A DNA stretch of 64,000 nucleotides from Arthrobacter hankyongi (GTDB lineage Bacteria; Actinomycetota; Actinomycetes; Actinomycetales; Micrococcaceae): the NCBI RefSeq assembly GCF_022012395.1, contig NZ_JAKLTQ010000003.1, positions 124,001 through 188,000 on the forward strand, given 5' to 3'. The position numbers and the translations under genes are program-made. Every line of letters starts with the position of its first letter. Position 1 is the stretch's first letter. This document shows positions 17,284 to 26,001 of the stretch, piece by piece. The notes beneath the pieces are model-generated. The model did no database searches. It was not told where the DNA came from and saw only the letters and a program-made list of their open reading frames with translations.

Positions 17284-17755
17284 ATGCAACGCATCGACCT
17301 GCTCCTGGCCCTGATGGCGCAGGACTGGAAACGCACCGGACCCGACCAACGCTTCTTCCAGTACACGGCCACCTTGGCCGACGGCCTCGGGGCCGGCAAG
17401 GATCTTTTCATGGTCGAGGATGACGCCGTGATCGAGGCCCTGCTGGCCCGGCGCGGAGGCACTCGGTGCCCTGGACGTGGCCCGGCGACTGTACGCCTAC
17501 CGGCGGGACGGAGACCTGCTGTTTCCCGAACGGCAGTTCACCGCACCCGGGAACACCTTGGTCCCGTACCTTCATGCCGTCCTGGCCGCCCTGCCGGCCG
17601 GTGCCCACCCGGGCTCGATAGCCGGGTTCTTCCTCACCGTGCAGCCGGACCCGGTCCTGAACGGACGGGCCGTGACCGTGAAGGAGTGGCTCGAAGCCGG
17701 CGGTCCGTCAGAGTTTGTGATCGAGATGGCTCAGGACCTGACCGCCGGTTATTGA
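17284..17755 (+). pseudogene. Frameshifted gene, antitoxin-like C-terminus
   Basis: Two frames read as one protein. The first (17284 to about 17460) starts MQRIDLLLALMAQDWKRTGP and includes FMVEDDAVIEALLARRGG. The second, from about 17455 to 17755, continues EALGALDVARRLYAYRRDGD and ends GPSEFVIEMAQDLTAGY. A one-base change near 17455-17465 would join them into about 157 residues. The end (NGRAVTVKEWLEAGGPSEFV) recalls the C-terminal part of Xre/MbcA/ParS-type antitoxins, but this is a weak resemblance. No partner toxin was seen. It lies at the left edge of the accessory region. Confidence 0.55.
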
Positions 17756-17858
17756 AGCGGCCTGACCATCAGTCCGTTAGCAGGTATGCAGGGCGGCCTG
17801 CGCCGCAGATGCCGCGCAAAATAAGGGGAGCAACCGCAGAAAGGGCCGGGCTATCGCC

Positions 17859-18038
17859 TGAACTGGTCCCCAAAAGCTGGACTGCCTATTGTGTCTCCGC
17901 TTTAGTGGACAGCGGCTGGCTCTACTCTGATGGCTCCGCCCCAAATGGGACGGAGCCTTTTCTGAGAAGTGCCCAGCGCTAGCCACTAAAGTGGGGATCT
18001 CACAGCTGGGAGCGTCCAAACTTTCAGGGACCAGTTCA
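17859..18038. mobile_element. 180-bp miniature element with IS3-like terminal inverted repeats
   Basis: The ends are 24-25 base imperfect inverted repeats beginning TGAACTGGTCCC (17859) and ending GGGACCAGTTCA (18038), both with an AAAG..TGGAC-type inner part. TG...CA termini of this kind are typical of IS3-family (IS150 group) elements. Inside are two nested hairpins (CTTTAGTGG/CCACTAAAG and GGCTCCG/CGGAGCC) and no gene. No clear target duplication flanks it. It may be a MITE mobilised by the IS3-type transposase whose fragment lies 1.4 kb downstream. Confidence 0.65.
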
Positions 18039-18372
18039 TAGCCGGCCCTTCTTGTGTCACCGACACCGCTGCGCGATGCCGTGAACTGCCGGATCAGCCC
18101 GGGACATTCCGGGGATCATTGCCGTAGCTGTCCTTGGCGCGATCTTCCCGTTCTGGTACTTGATGACGTGCTCCACCTTGTCGGCCTGGGCAGCGTCCCG
18201 ACCTGCAGCTTCTGCCTCATCCTTGGGGCCGTAGTCAGCGCCGAAAGCACGGCCAGTGCCCGCATTATCCAACGGAGACTGCCTGTACCGCGTGAACACT
18301 ACGGCCAAAAGGGAGTTGATACTGGTGAGGCCAACCCCACCCCGGTCGGGAATCGAGTACTACAGTGGTTGC
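18039..18372. other. Spacer without recognisable gene
   Basis: No open frame here resembles a protein. The stretch lies between the miniature element and the AAA+ ATPase. TACAGT at 18361-18366 lies 6 bases before the ATPase ATG and could be the -10 box of a leaderless transcript; no good -35 box is seen. Confidence 0.5.
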
Positions 18373-19407
18373 ATGGCTGCCAGCCGCAATCCGCTCGACG
18401 AGCTGCGCGAAACCATCGGCCATCTGGCCGATCAGCTCAAGCTGCACAGTTCGGAGCGCGTCGACGATCTGTTCGGCGATCTCATCGGTGCGAGGCCCGG
18501 GCCGGCCCGGCCGCTGTCCGAGGTGCAGGCCGAGCTCGACGCGCTGGTCGGACTGGAGACCGTGAAGGAACAGGTGCGGGCCCTCGTCGCACTGCTCCAG
18601 GTCCAGGCCCGCCGTAAGGCGCACGGCCTGCCGGAGGTGGCCACATCACAGCATCTGGTGTTCCTCGGAAACCCGGGCACGGGCAAGACCACCGTGGCGC
18701 GGCTGCTGGCCGAGATGTACCGCGCGGTCGGTCTGCTGCAGAAAGGCCACCTGGTCGAGGTCGACCGTTCGGGCCTGGTGGGGCAGTACGTCGGCGCGAC
18801 CGCCATCAAGACGGACCGGGTGATCCGGCGTGCGCTGGACGGCGTCCTGTTCATCGACGAGGCCTACGCGCTGGCCCCGGAGGACGGCCGGATGGACTTC
18901 GGCCCCGAGGCGATCGAGGTCCTGCTCAAGCGGATGGAGGACCACCGCCACCGCCTGGTCGTGATCGTGGCCGGGTACCCGCGGCTGATGGAGTCCTTCC
19001 TGCTCTCGAACCCCGGACTGCGCTCCCGATTTGCCCGCGAGATCACGTTCCCCGACTACTCCGTCGACGAACTCCAAACGATCTTCCACCAGATGCTGGC
19101 CCAGCACGAGTACACGCTGGAGCCGGGTGCGGACCAGATGCTGCGCCGCATCCTCACCGGGCTCCACGCGGGCGAGGACTCCGGCAACGCACGGTTCGCC
19201 CGCACGCTGTTCGAGCAGGCGCTCAACCGCCAGGCGCTGCGGCTGTCGCTCGACGAGGAACAAAGTCTCGACGCGCTCGATCGTGAGGCCGTCATGACGC
19301 TCACCGCGGACGACATCGTCGAGGCCGCGCTGGCCTTGGGCGAGGAGCCGGAGCCGGAACCGACGCCGGAACCGGAGCAGTCACGCTGGTGGCGCAGGCT
19401 GGGCTGA
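18373..19407 (+). CDS. AAA+ ATPase of the CbxX/CfqX (CbbX) family
   Basis: A 344-residue AAA+ protein. A helical N-terminus (about 65 residues) precedes the core: [20 protein letters not shown], Walker A GNPGTGKT near residue 99, pore-loop-like region SGLVGQYVG, Walker [12 protein letters not shown] near residue 157, sensor 1 VVIVAGYP and arginine finger LRSRFAREI. CbbX-type proteins remodel Rubisco, and related domains occur in EccA of type VII secretion; neither partner is present here, so the substrate is unknown. The Pro/Glu-rich end stops at RWWRRLG. There is no good ribosome binding site, and the ATG may be leaderless. It stands alone among mobile-element debris. Confidence 0.85.
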   Translation: MAASRNPLDELRETIGHLADQLKLHSSERVDDLFGDLIGARPGPARPLSEVQAELDALVGLETVKEQVRALVALLQVQARRKAHGLPEVATSQHLVFLGNPGTGKTTVARLLAEMYRAVGLLQKGHLVEVDRSGLVGQYVGATAIKTDRVIRRALDGVLFIDEAYALAPEDGRMDFGPEAIEVLLKRMEDHRHRLVVIVAGYPRLMESFLLSNPGLRSRFAREITFPDYSVDELQTIFHQMLAQHEYTLEPGADQMLRRILTGLHAGEDSGNARFARTLFEQALNRQALRLSLDEEQSLDALDREAVMTLTADDIVEAALALGEEPEPEPTPEPEQSRWWRRLG

Positions 19408-19415
19408 CCGGATCT

Positions 19416-19595
19416 GCGGCGGCTGTCAGGCGAATGCTGGGTTCGCTGCGGCTGGTCTGCAAGGCCCGGCGGAAGAAGCGCTACAACTCTTACCAGGGCG
19501 AGCAGGGCATCGTTGCCCCGAACCTGCTGAACCGGCAGTTTGATGCCGGCGCCCCGAATGAAAAGTGGGTGACTGACATGACCGAATTCAGCGTC
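19416..19595 (+). pseudogene. IS3-family (IS150 group) transposase OrfB fragment
   Basis: About 60 codons match the start of the OrfB core: KKRYNSYQGEQGIVAPNLLN followed by RQFDAGAPNEKWVTDMTEFS. The first Asp of the DDE triad would be in WVTDMTEF. Everything after it, including the other catalytic residues, is missing, as is OrfA. It is a dead remnant directly after the AAA+ gene and may belong to the same family as the miniature element upstream. Confidence 0.85.
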
Positions 19596-20099
19596 GCCGA
19601 CAGGCCCGCGGGTTCCGGGTTGGTCCGGTGCCGGGTGTCTACGCCGGGCGGGCGAAGGATCGGCTGAACCTCTGGCCTGACAGGACGAGGTTCTGCCCCG
19701 CACTGACGGCTGACGCCTCATCCCACCACGGGGCAATGACCGCCGCCAGCCCAAGGCATTATGAAATGGCCATGCAGGCGGTCGGCCCAAAACCCCGATA
19801 ACCGCGAATATGTCGCCCGGGGGCCAATGCTCAGGCCACCGCCCAGGACCTCGGGCTTCGGTGCGGGGCTACAGGGCGAAGACCGCGCAGACGAATAGCA
19901 ACGGCCATCGCGACCCGTTATGTGGCCTGGAGCGCGTCAAGTAGGAACCAGACCGGCAGAGGTCTGCCGGGCTTTCCCAAGTCAGCCGGACAATACTGGA
20001 TGCATCGTGGTGCCGGGCGCGCTGACGCCCCAGGAGAGGGCCAAGACGATGGAGCCTGGCGGTTTCCCCATATCCGCCAGGCTCCAGTCTCCCCGTCCG
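19596..20099. other. Gene-poor remnant DNA
   Basis: About 500 bases with no convincing protein frame. It follows the transposase fragment and looks like decayed mobile DNA. I see no tRNA or clear repeat in it. Near 20060-20095 a GGCGGTTTCCCC ... CCAGTCTCCCCG stretch could form a weak hairpin between the convergent transcripts. Confidence 0.4.
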
Positions 20100-20525
20100 C
20101 TAGTCGGGGCGGGAGGCATCCAGGCCGGCAAGCCGTTCGATGATTGCAAGACCGGAGGGGCTGCCGGGCCAGTGGCGGCGCAGCGGCTCGGGGCCGGCGG
20201 ATCGGATCGCGGAGCGGAGGACGAGCGCGACGATGATCACGTCGTCGGCGTGCCCGATCACGGGCAGGAAGTCCGGCACGAGGTCCAGCGGCAGGAGCAG
20301 GTAGGCCACCAGCAGGCCCAGTTTGACCCGCACGCCGGCCGGCACGGTCCGGTCCACCGCCATCCGCCGGAGCACGTGCAGCAGGTCCGGCAGCAGCCGC
20401 AGGGCGTCCTTCAGCCCCACCGTTTCCGGGTGGCGCCGGGCCTAGATCCAGATGGTCAGCAGCAGGATCATATAGACCCCGATCAGTCCGGCCAAGATGC
20501 CCAGCAGTATTTCCCACCAGTTCAC
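20100..20525 (-). pseudogene. YkvA-family (DUF1232) membrane protein with internal TAG
   Basis: Read through one TAG codon (20444-20442) the frame gives a 141-codon protein: GTG start at 20525, MNWWEILLGILAGLIGVYMI membrane helix ending TIWI, stop, then ARRHPETVGLKDALRLLPDL and the DUF1232 core LLLPLDLVPDFLPVIGHADD, VIIVALVLRSAI. The two halves are in the same frame and together match the usual layout, where Tyr or a similar residue would stand at the stop. A GTG at 20420 could restart and give a 106-residue protein with the DUF1232 domain. It is most simply a recently broken gene. Confidence 0.7.
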
Positions 20526-20624
20526 GGTCTGGTGTTCTCCGTTCTTTCGTGGTCGGTGACCGTCAGGCAAACGGGATGCCCCGTTGTGGCGGCGGCTGAT
20601 GGGCCGGAGGTAGCCGGCCCCGTT

Positions 20625-21299
20625 CTACTTCGAGACCGCGGCGTCGATGAGCTGTTCGAACTCTTGGAGCGTGGAGGGTGAGATCTGTTCTCCGTCCAGG
20701 AAGAACGTGGGGGTGCCGCTGACACCCAGCCCCAAGCCGTCGTTCTTGTCCGTTTCCACCCGGGCGGTGGTGGCAGGGTCTGCCACGGCGGCGTCGTAGG
20801 CTGCCATGTCCAGTCCCAGGTCTTTGGCGTAGCCGCGGAAGGTGCCGGCCCGGGATTCCGGGGTGTGTGACCATTCGGTCTGCGTCTCGTACATGCGGTG
20901 GTACATGTCCTCGAACTTCCCCTGTTGTGCTGCCGCCTCGACGGCCACCGCCGCAGTGAGCGCGTTGGAGTGTCCCGGGAGGGGGAAGTAGCGGCTGACC
21001 ACCGTCAGGTTGTCGGCGTGTTTGGCCCGAAGTTCCTCGATGAACGGATAGGCGGCGAGGCAGGATTCGCATTCGAAGTCCAGGAACTCCACGAGAACGG
21101 CCTTCTCATCCTTGGCGGTAGACAGGCGGTGGCTGTCTTCGCGCACCACCTCCGCCGCTTCGGCGGCGGTGGCCTGCGATGCCGCGTTGGTCCTGTTGAT
21201 GAAGACAGTGGCGGCCAGGGCGGCCAGCGTTGCGGCCACGACCAGGGCAATGGCGATCTTGTTGGGCGTGCTGAGAGAAGTCTTCGCCGTCAAGGTCAC
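20625..21299 (-). CDS. DsbA-like thiol oxidoreductase (membrane-anchored)
   Basis: A 224-residue protein with one N-terminal membrane helix (residues 14-35) and an extracytoplasmic thioredoxin/DsbA domain. The active site is C77-E-S-C80 in DFECESCLAAYPFIEE, and the cis-Pro loop is VSGTPTFFLDG. Such proteins oxidise or isomerise disulfides, or act as reductases in metal homeostasis. The GTG start overlaps the stop of the CDF exporter (GTGA), so it is the third gene of the arsR-cdf unit. The link suggests a role in metal stress outside the membrane, but the substrate is unknown. Confidence 0.88.
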   Translation of the reverse strand: MTLTAKTSLSTPNKIAIALVVAATLAALAATVFINRTNAASQATAAEAAEVVREDSHRLSTAKDEKAVLVEFLDFECESCLAAYPFIEELRAKHADNLTVVSRYFPLPGHSNALTAAVAVEAAAQQGKFEDMYHRMYETQTEWSHTPESRAGTFRGYAKDLGLDMAAYDAAVADPATTARVETDKNDGLGLGVSGTPTFFLDGEQISPSTLQEFEQLIDAAVSK

Positions 21300-22096
21300 T
21301 TGCTCCCTTCTGCCGGGTCCGGGCAGCAGGAGCAGGCGCCGGGGTTCGGCTTGGCAGTGAGGTTGGGCGCCTGTGCCTGCGGTGCCGACGTCGGAGCCAC
21401 CGTGCCGGCGGCAGCCGTGGCAGGGGCTTCGTCCTCGACGTGCAGGTGCATTCCGGGGGCGCAGCAGCTGTCCCCGCGCCAGGCTTCCAGGCCTTCCTTG
21501 ACGGCCACCGCCGCGATGACCAGCGCGGCGATCGGATCAGCCCAGGACCAGCCCAGGGTACTGTTCAGGACCAGGCCCATGAGCAGCACCGCGGACAGGT
21601 ACGAACACAGCAGGGTCTGCTTGGAATCGGCCACGGCGGAGCGGGATCCCAGTTCACGGCCTGCCCGGCGCTGGGCCCAGGACAGGGCCGGCATGATGGC
21701 CAGGCTGGCTGCGGCCAGCACGATGCCCACGGTCGAGTGCTCTGCTTCCCGTCCTCCCAACAGGGAGCGGAGCGCATCGAAGGCCACGAAGGCGGCCAGC
21801 GCGAAGAAGGAGAAGGCGATGAACCGCAGCGCCTTCCTCTCCCTCTTCTCCGGGTCGCGGCCGGCGAACTGCCAGGCCACGGCCGCGGCTGAGGAAACTT
21901 CGATGACAGAATCCAGGCCGAACCCGATCAGGGCGCTGGAATCGGCCACGGTCCCGGCGGCAAGGGCCACCACCGCCTCAACGACGTTGTATGTGATGGT
22001 GGCCGCGACGAACAGCCGGATGCGGCGGGCCAGCACCGCCCTGCGCTGTGGGGAAGCCGCCACAGCGGCATGGGTATGGACCGCCATCAGCAGCAC
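21296..22096 (-). CDS. Cation diffusion facilitator (CDF) family metal exporter
   Basis: A 266-residue membrane protein with about six helices. CDF motifs are visible: SALIGFGLDSVIEVSSAAAV (the ALxxDS-like helix) and LNSTLGWSWADPIAALVIAA in the second half. The C-terminus is rich in Cys and His (RGDSCCAPGMHLHVEDE; ACSCCPDPAEGSK), probably metal-binding. CDF proteins exchange Zn, Cd or Co for protons. It overlaps the ArsR gene by 10 bases, so metal induction through that repressor is likely. Start at 22096 or at an ATG 3 codons later. Confidence 0.85.
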   Translation of the reverse strand: MLLMAVHTHAAVAASPQRRAVLARRIRLFVAATITYNVVEAVVALAAGTVADSSALIGFGLDSVIEVSSAAAVAWQFAGRDPEKRERKALRFIAFSFFALAAFVAFDALRSLLGGREAEHSTVGIVLAAASLAIMPALSWAQRRAGRELGSRSAVADSKQTLLCSYLSAVLLMGLVLNSTLGWSWADPIAALVIAAVAVKEGLEAWRGDSCCAPGMHLHVEDEAPATAAAGTVAPTSAPQAQAPNLTAKPNPGACSCCPDPAEGSK

Positions 22097-22422
22097 CCCT
22101 TCTGCCCGCTGTCCGCGCAGGCCTCCGGATCAACGGCCAGCACCACCCCGAGCAGATCCCCCAAGGCATGGCCCAGGCGCGCGTCCGCCAGTTCGTACCG
22201 TGAGCGCCGGCCCTCGGGCACCGAGGCGACCAGGCCGCACCCGCGCAGGCAGGCCAGATGGTTGGACAGGCTTTGCCGGCTGACCCCGATCAGGTCCGCC
22301 AGGTCGCTCGGATAAGCCGGGGCCTCCCGCAATGCCAGCAGGATCCTCGCCCGCGTCGGATCCGACAGGGCATACCCGAAGCGGGAGAGTACCGAGGTGT
22401 GGGCGGCAGTGTCTGTTTCCAT
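22087..22422 (-). CDS. ArsR/SmtB-family metal-responsive repressor
   Basis: A 111-residue winged-helix protein. RFGYALSDPTRARILLALRE opens the family fold, DLIGVSRQSLSNHLACLRGC is the recognition region and VPEGRRSRYELAD the wing. Cysteines lie in HLACLRGCG and in the tail DPEACADSGQKGCC, resembling CmtR-type Cd/Pb sensors; the metal cannot be fixed from sequence. It is first in the operon with the CDF exporter and the DsbA-like protein. The ATG sits about where transcription should begin, so the mRNA may be leaderless. Confidence 0.92.
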   Translation of the reverse strand: METDTAAHTSVLSRFGYALSDPTRARILLALREAPAYPSDLADLIGVSRQSLSNHLACLRGCGLVASVPEGRRSRYELADARLGHALGDLLGVVLAVDPEACADSGQKGCC

Positions 22423-22428
22423 AATCCC

Positions 22429-22470
22429 AGATTAGTACATCGAATTATGTATTCACAAAATAATGTACTA
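22429..22470 (-). promoter_or_regulatory. ArsR-unit promoter with operator palindrome
   Basis: On the minus strand TTGTGA (22458-22453), an 18-base spacer and TAATCT (22434-22429) form a sigma-A type promoter. TAGTACAT (22433-22440) and ATGTACTA (22463-22470) form an inverted repeat around it, fitting autorepression by the ArsR protein. The predicted start of transcription coincides with the ATG. Confidence 0.65.
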
Positions 22471-22773
22471 TCTTCTGGATTTCGGCCTGCTGGTCCTTCA
22501 TGATCTTCTTTGCCAGGGCGATCGCTTCGGGAGATCGCTTCGGGATTGGAGCCAATGGCGGTTTCCTGCTCGGCCATCTTGAAGGCGGTCGGCGGCTGCC
22601 GTGACGGAGCCGGTTTGTATGCCCGGTCCCGTCCCATGGTGGGTGCCGTTGAGGATGTGCATCCCGAGGATGCCCGCGATGATGGCGGCCAGACCCAGCA
22701 ACGCCACCAGGGGATGGCGGAAGGGCAGGGGAACCGCGGCGGTGTGCCGTGCACCGTCGCTCCCACCCTCCAA
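22445..22773 (-). pseudogene. Fused remnants: small membrane protein start and DUF305 tail
   Basis: From 22773 (TTG) a frame gives a membrane helix PLVALLGLAAIIAGILGMHI with a following HH, resembling DUF6153-type proteins. From 22577 a different frame reads MAEQETAIGSNPEAI, and after a 13-base tandem duplication (CCCGAAGCGATCT twice, near 22520-22545) a third frame reads ALAKKIMKDQQAEIQKIV before TAA at 22445. Removing one 13-base copy restores the C-terminal half of a DUF305 protein. So two metal-linked small genes were fused by deletion and then frameshifted. The end overlaps the ArsR promoter. Confidence 0.6.
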
Positions 22774-22872
22774 CTTGGTGGCCTGGCCGGGGTCATTTCA
22801 GAATATCGGCACTACCTGCAGCGGCCGAATCCCGCTGCAGCCCCAGGAGCGTCGGCCCGACTCGTGCTGCGG

Positions 22873-25305
22873 CTACCGGGCACCGCTTGGTTCCGGAGCT
22901 GGCTCGGTTTTCCTTGTGATTCCGGTGGCTTCTCCGGGTCCGGGCAGGCGCAGGCGCTTGAGCATCAGCGCATTGACGGCGACGATGACACTGGAGCCGG
23001 ACATGGAGATGGCGGCGATTTCGGGGCTGAGCATGAGGCCGAAGGCCGGGTAGAAGACACCGGCGGCGATGGGCAGGGCGATGACGTTGTAGCCGATGGC
23101 CCAGCCCAGGTTCTGGCGCATTTTGCGCAGGGTGCCCTTGCCGATGCGCAGCGCGGTCGGCACATCGAGGGGATCCGAGCGCATCAGGACCACGTCGGCG
23201 GTTTCGATGGCCACGTCGGTGCCGGCGCCGATGGCGATGCCCAGATCGGCCCGGGCCAGCGCGGGGGCGTCGTTGACGCCGTCGCCGACCATGGCGACCC
23301 GTTTGCCCATCGCCTGCAGTTCGGCAACCTTGGCGGACTTGGCCTCAGGCAGCACCTCGGCGATGACGGTGTCGATGCCCAGCTGGCCGGCGATGCGCCG
23401 GGCGGTGGCCTCGTTGTCGCCGGTGAGCATGACGACCTCGATGCCTGCCCCGTGCAGGGCGGCCACGGCGGAGGCGGCCGTGTCGCGGGCGGCGTCGGCC
23501 AGGGCGATGACGCCCGCGGCGCGCCCGTCGACGGAGACCAGGACCGCGGTGCGGCCGGTGGATGCCAGCGCCTCGCGCTGCCCTGCCACCGGGGCGATGT
23601 CGATGCCCTGGTCCGCCAGCAGCTTGCGGTTGCCGACGAGGACCTGCCGCCCGTTCACGGTGGCCCCGGCGCCGTGTCCGGGCACGTTCCGGAAAGCCGC
23701 GGCAACGGCTGCCGGGACGCCGCGGGCGGCGGCGTAGCTGACGACGGCGGCGGCGAGGGGATGCTCGGATTCGCGTTCGACGGCGGCAACAAGTGCCAGC
23801 AGTTCGTCCTCGTCGATGCCGAGGGCGATGAAGTCGGTGACCTCGGGTTCACCTCTGGTCAGGGTGCCGGTCTTGTCCATCACGACGGTGTCGATGCGGG
23901 CAGAGGTCTCCAGGGCCGTGGCGTTCTTGAACAGCACTCCGCGCCGGGCACCCAGCCCGGTGCCGACCATGATCGCCGTCGGGGTGGCCAGGCCCAGGGC
24001 GTCGGGGCAGATGATGACCACGACGGTGATGGCGAACAGAATCGCCTGGGCCACGCCCGCCCCGGCCAGCCACCAGGCCAGGAACGTCGCGGTTCCGCCG
24101 ACCAGGGCCACCAGCACCAGCCAGAACGCGGCCCGGTCGGCCAGGCGCTGGCCCGGGGCCTTGGAGTTCTGGGCCTCCTGGACCAGTGCGACGATCCGGG
24201 CCAAGGCCGTGTCCGCACCGACCCGGGTGGCCCGCACTCGCAGGGTGCCGGTGGTGTTCACCGACGCGCCGATCACCTCCGAGCCGACGGATTTGGATAC
24301 GGGCAGGCTTTCGCCGGTGACCATGGACTCGTCAATCTCTGACTCTCCGTCCTCCACCACGCCGTCGGTGGGTACCTTCGAGCCCGGGCGCACCAGCATC
24401 AGGTCCCCGGGCATCACCTCGGCGGTAGGAACCTCCACGGTCTCCCTGTCGCGGATAACCAGGGCCATGAACGGAGCGAGCTCGAGCAGGGTCCGGACCG
24501 CGTCATTGGCCCCGCCCCTGGCCCGCATCTCGAACCAGTGGCCCAGCAGCACGAAGGTGGCCAGCACGGTGGCGGCCTCGTAGAAGACTTCGCCGCCTCC
24601 GGTCAGAGTGACGATGAGGCTGTAGAGCCAGCCGGCGCCGACGCCGACGGCGACCAGGACCATCATGTCCAGCGTGCGGGCCTTCAGCGCCCGCCAGGCG
24701 CCGTCGAAGAAGATCCAGGCCGAATAGAAGATCACCGGCAGGGACAGGATCAGCGCGAAGACATCGTCGCGCAGGCCGAACGGCGCCGGGACCGTGAAGC
24801 CGAGAACCTCCCGGCCGATCGGGGACCACAGGATGATCGGCACCGAAAGGATGGCGGCGACCAGGAACCGGTTCCGCATGTCCCGAACCATGGACTCCAT
24901 CGACATGCCGTGGCCGTGCCCTCCGTGGCCCATGAGGTCCTGCGCGTCATGAACCGCCGGCATCCCGTGCCCGGCGTGACCGACAGGGGCCTCGTGTCCC
25001 GCATGGGTCCTCGTGCCGTGGGTCGGCTCTTGGTGTGCAGGGCCCGCCTCGTGCATCGGGTCGCAGATGTGCTCCGGGACGGACTGGCCGGCACAGTGGT
25101 AGCCGCATTCGCGAACCCAGCGGGTGAGGTCGGCCACCGAGGTCTGGTCGGGGTCGAAGGTGACGTTGGCGGTCTGCGCCACCGGGTTCGCCTCGACGCT
25201 GAGCACGCCCGGGCGGCGGGACAACACCGACTCGGCGACGGCCTTGGACGAGGCCCAGTAGACGCCCTTTACTTCCATGACCGCGGTTTGAGTTTGCGGA
25301 TTCAT
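22873..25305 (-). CDS. Heavy-metal P1B-type ATPase with His-rich N-terminus and CPD motif
   Basis: An 810-residue metal-exporting P-type ATPase, probably for copper. It has an HMA-like N-terminal domain lacking the CxxC pair (residues 1-75), a His/Met-rich segment (about 75-135), membrane helices, actuator motif TGES, the ion-binding helix C433-P434-D435 ([15 protein letters not shown]), phosphorylation site DKTGTLT near residue 477, the SEHPLAAAV motif and [10 protein letters not shown]. The final helices carry YN and MSGSS motifs. CPD differs from the CPC of CopA and the CPH of CopB. ATG at 25305 is chosen for its AAAGGAA site; the frame is open upstream to 25515. It lies downstream of the small HMA protein and its CsoR-type box. 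Confidence 0.92.
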   Translation of the reverse strand: MNPQTQTAVMEVKGVYWASSKAVAESVLSRRPGVLSVEANPVAQTANVTFDPDQTSVADLTRWVRECGYHCAGQSVPEHICDPMHEAGPAHQEPTHGTRTHAGHEAPVGHAGHGMPAVHDAQDLMGHGGHGHGMSMESMVRDMRNRFLVAAILSVPIILWSPIGREVLGFTVPAPFGLRDDVFALILSLPVIFYSAWIFFDGAWRALKARTLDMMVLVAVGVGAGWLYSLIVTLTGGGEVFYEAATVLATFVLLGHWFEMRARGGANDAVRTLLELAPFMALVIRDRETVEVPTAEVMPGDLMLVRPGSKVPTDGVVEDGESEIDESMVTGESLPVSKSVGSEVIGASVNTTGTLRVRATRVGADTALARIVALVQEAQNSKAPGQRLADRAAFWLVLVALVGGTATFLAWWLAGAGVAQAILFAITVVVIICPDALGLATPTAIMVGTGLGARRGVLFKNATALETSARIDTVVMDKTGTLTRGEPEVTDFIALGIDEDELLALVAAVERESEHPLAAAVVSYAAARGVPAAVAAAFRNVPGHGAGATVNGRQVLVGNRKLLADQGIDIAPVAGQREALASTGRTAVLVSVDGRAAGVIALADAARDTAASAVAALHGAGIEVVMLTGDNEATARRIAGQLGIDTVIAEVLPEAKSAKVAELQAMGKRVAMVGDGVNDAPALARADLGIAIGAGTDVAIETADVVLMRSDPLDVPTALRIGKGTLRKMRQNLGWAIGYNVIALPIAAGVFYPAFGLMLSPEIAAISMSGSSVIVAVNALMLKRLRLPGPGEATGITRKTEPAPEPSGAR

Positions 25306-25525
25306 GCGGATTGTTCCTTTCGGACCGGATACTTCCGGTCCTGCCCGCATCCCACCGGATGAGTGGGCCGGGCCATGTGCGTGGCTGGAGGATTTTTGCT
25401 GCGCCGTCCTTGGTGCTCCGTCGGGGCCGGGACCTGTTGGAGCGGGAGTAGTTGCGGTGAGGGCGGCAGCGGTGCGGGTTGGCGTGGTGGCGGCCCGCAT
25501 GCAGCGGACCGCCACCTGGGAGCCG

Positions 25526-25861
25526 CTAGTTGTTTCCTGCTAGTTTGTAGCCGGCCTCGGCCACCGCTGAGCGGACGGCCTCAGCAGGTACCGGCCCCGT
25601 GCTGTGCACCGTGACCGTTGAGGTGCCCCGCGGCACGAGCGAGACCTGGACGTCCCTGACGCCGTCGACTCGGCCGATCGCCCGGGAGACACTGGAGGCG
25701 CAGCCCCCGCATGTCATGCCATCTACCAGGTACTCCCTGATGGTGGTGACCGGGGCGGCCGTTTGGATCTGCAGCCCGGCCTGCTGCATCGGCCCGCAGC
25801 AGGAACAGCCTGCCGCGCCGGCGGTGTTCAGGGAAGTTTCCGGGGCCGTTGAGCCGCACAT
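25526..25861 (-). CDS. Small HMA-domain metal-binding protein (CopZ-like, Cys-rich N-terminus)
   Basis: A 111-residue protein. Residues 41-111 form a heavy-metal-associated domain with [20 protein letters not shown] (Cys51, Cys54). The N-terminal 35 residues hold Cys2 and a CSCCGP cluster (19, 21, 22), which may be a second metal site. CopZ-type proteins carry Cu(I) to P1B ATPases. GAGGAG lies 6 bases before the ATG at 25861. Directly upstream is a CsoR-type operator in a good promoter, and the P1B ATPase follows 220 bases downstream on the same strand, so copper control of both is likely. Confidence 0.9.
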   Translation of the reverse strand: MCGSTAPETSLNTAGAAGCSCCGPMQQAGLQIQTAAPVTTIREYLVDGMTCGGCASSVSRAIGRVDGVRDVQVSLVPRGTSTVTVHSTGPVPAEAVRSAVAEAGYKLAGNN

Positions 25862-26001
25862 GATGATCTCCTCAAAGATGGTTTGTCGATGAAGCGGTGC
25901 GGAGGAGCCCTGACGTTCGGAGTCGGGCCTTGTCCGCGTTGCGGGGACCTTCATGGCGTAGGGCCCCATGTGGCCCGAGACGGCACGTTCCGGTAAGAAT
26001 G

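Noticed and set aside
20442-20444. TAG as a recoded amino acid in the YkvA gene
   Set aside because: The other broken gene (mscL copy) has TAA, intact genes end with TAG normally (flgK, fliR), and no recoding signal was seen; decay is simpler.
25306-25515. Upstream extension of the P1B ATPase
   Set aside because: The frame is open, but the Thr/Ala/Pro-rich extension lacks a domain and the ATG at 25305 has a good ribosome binding site.
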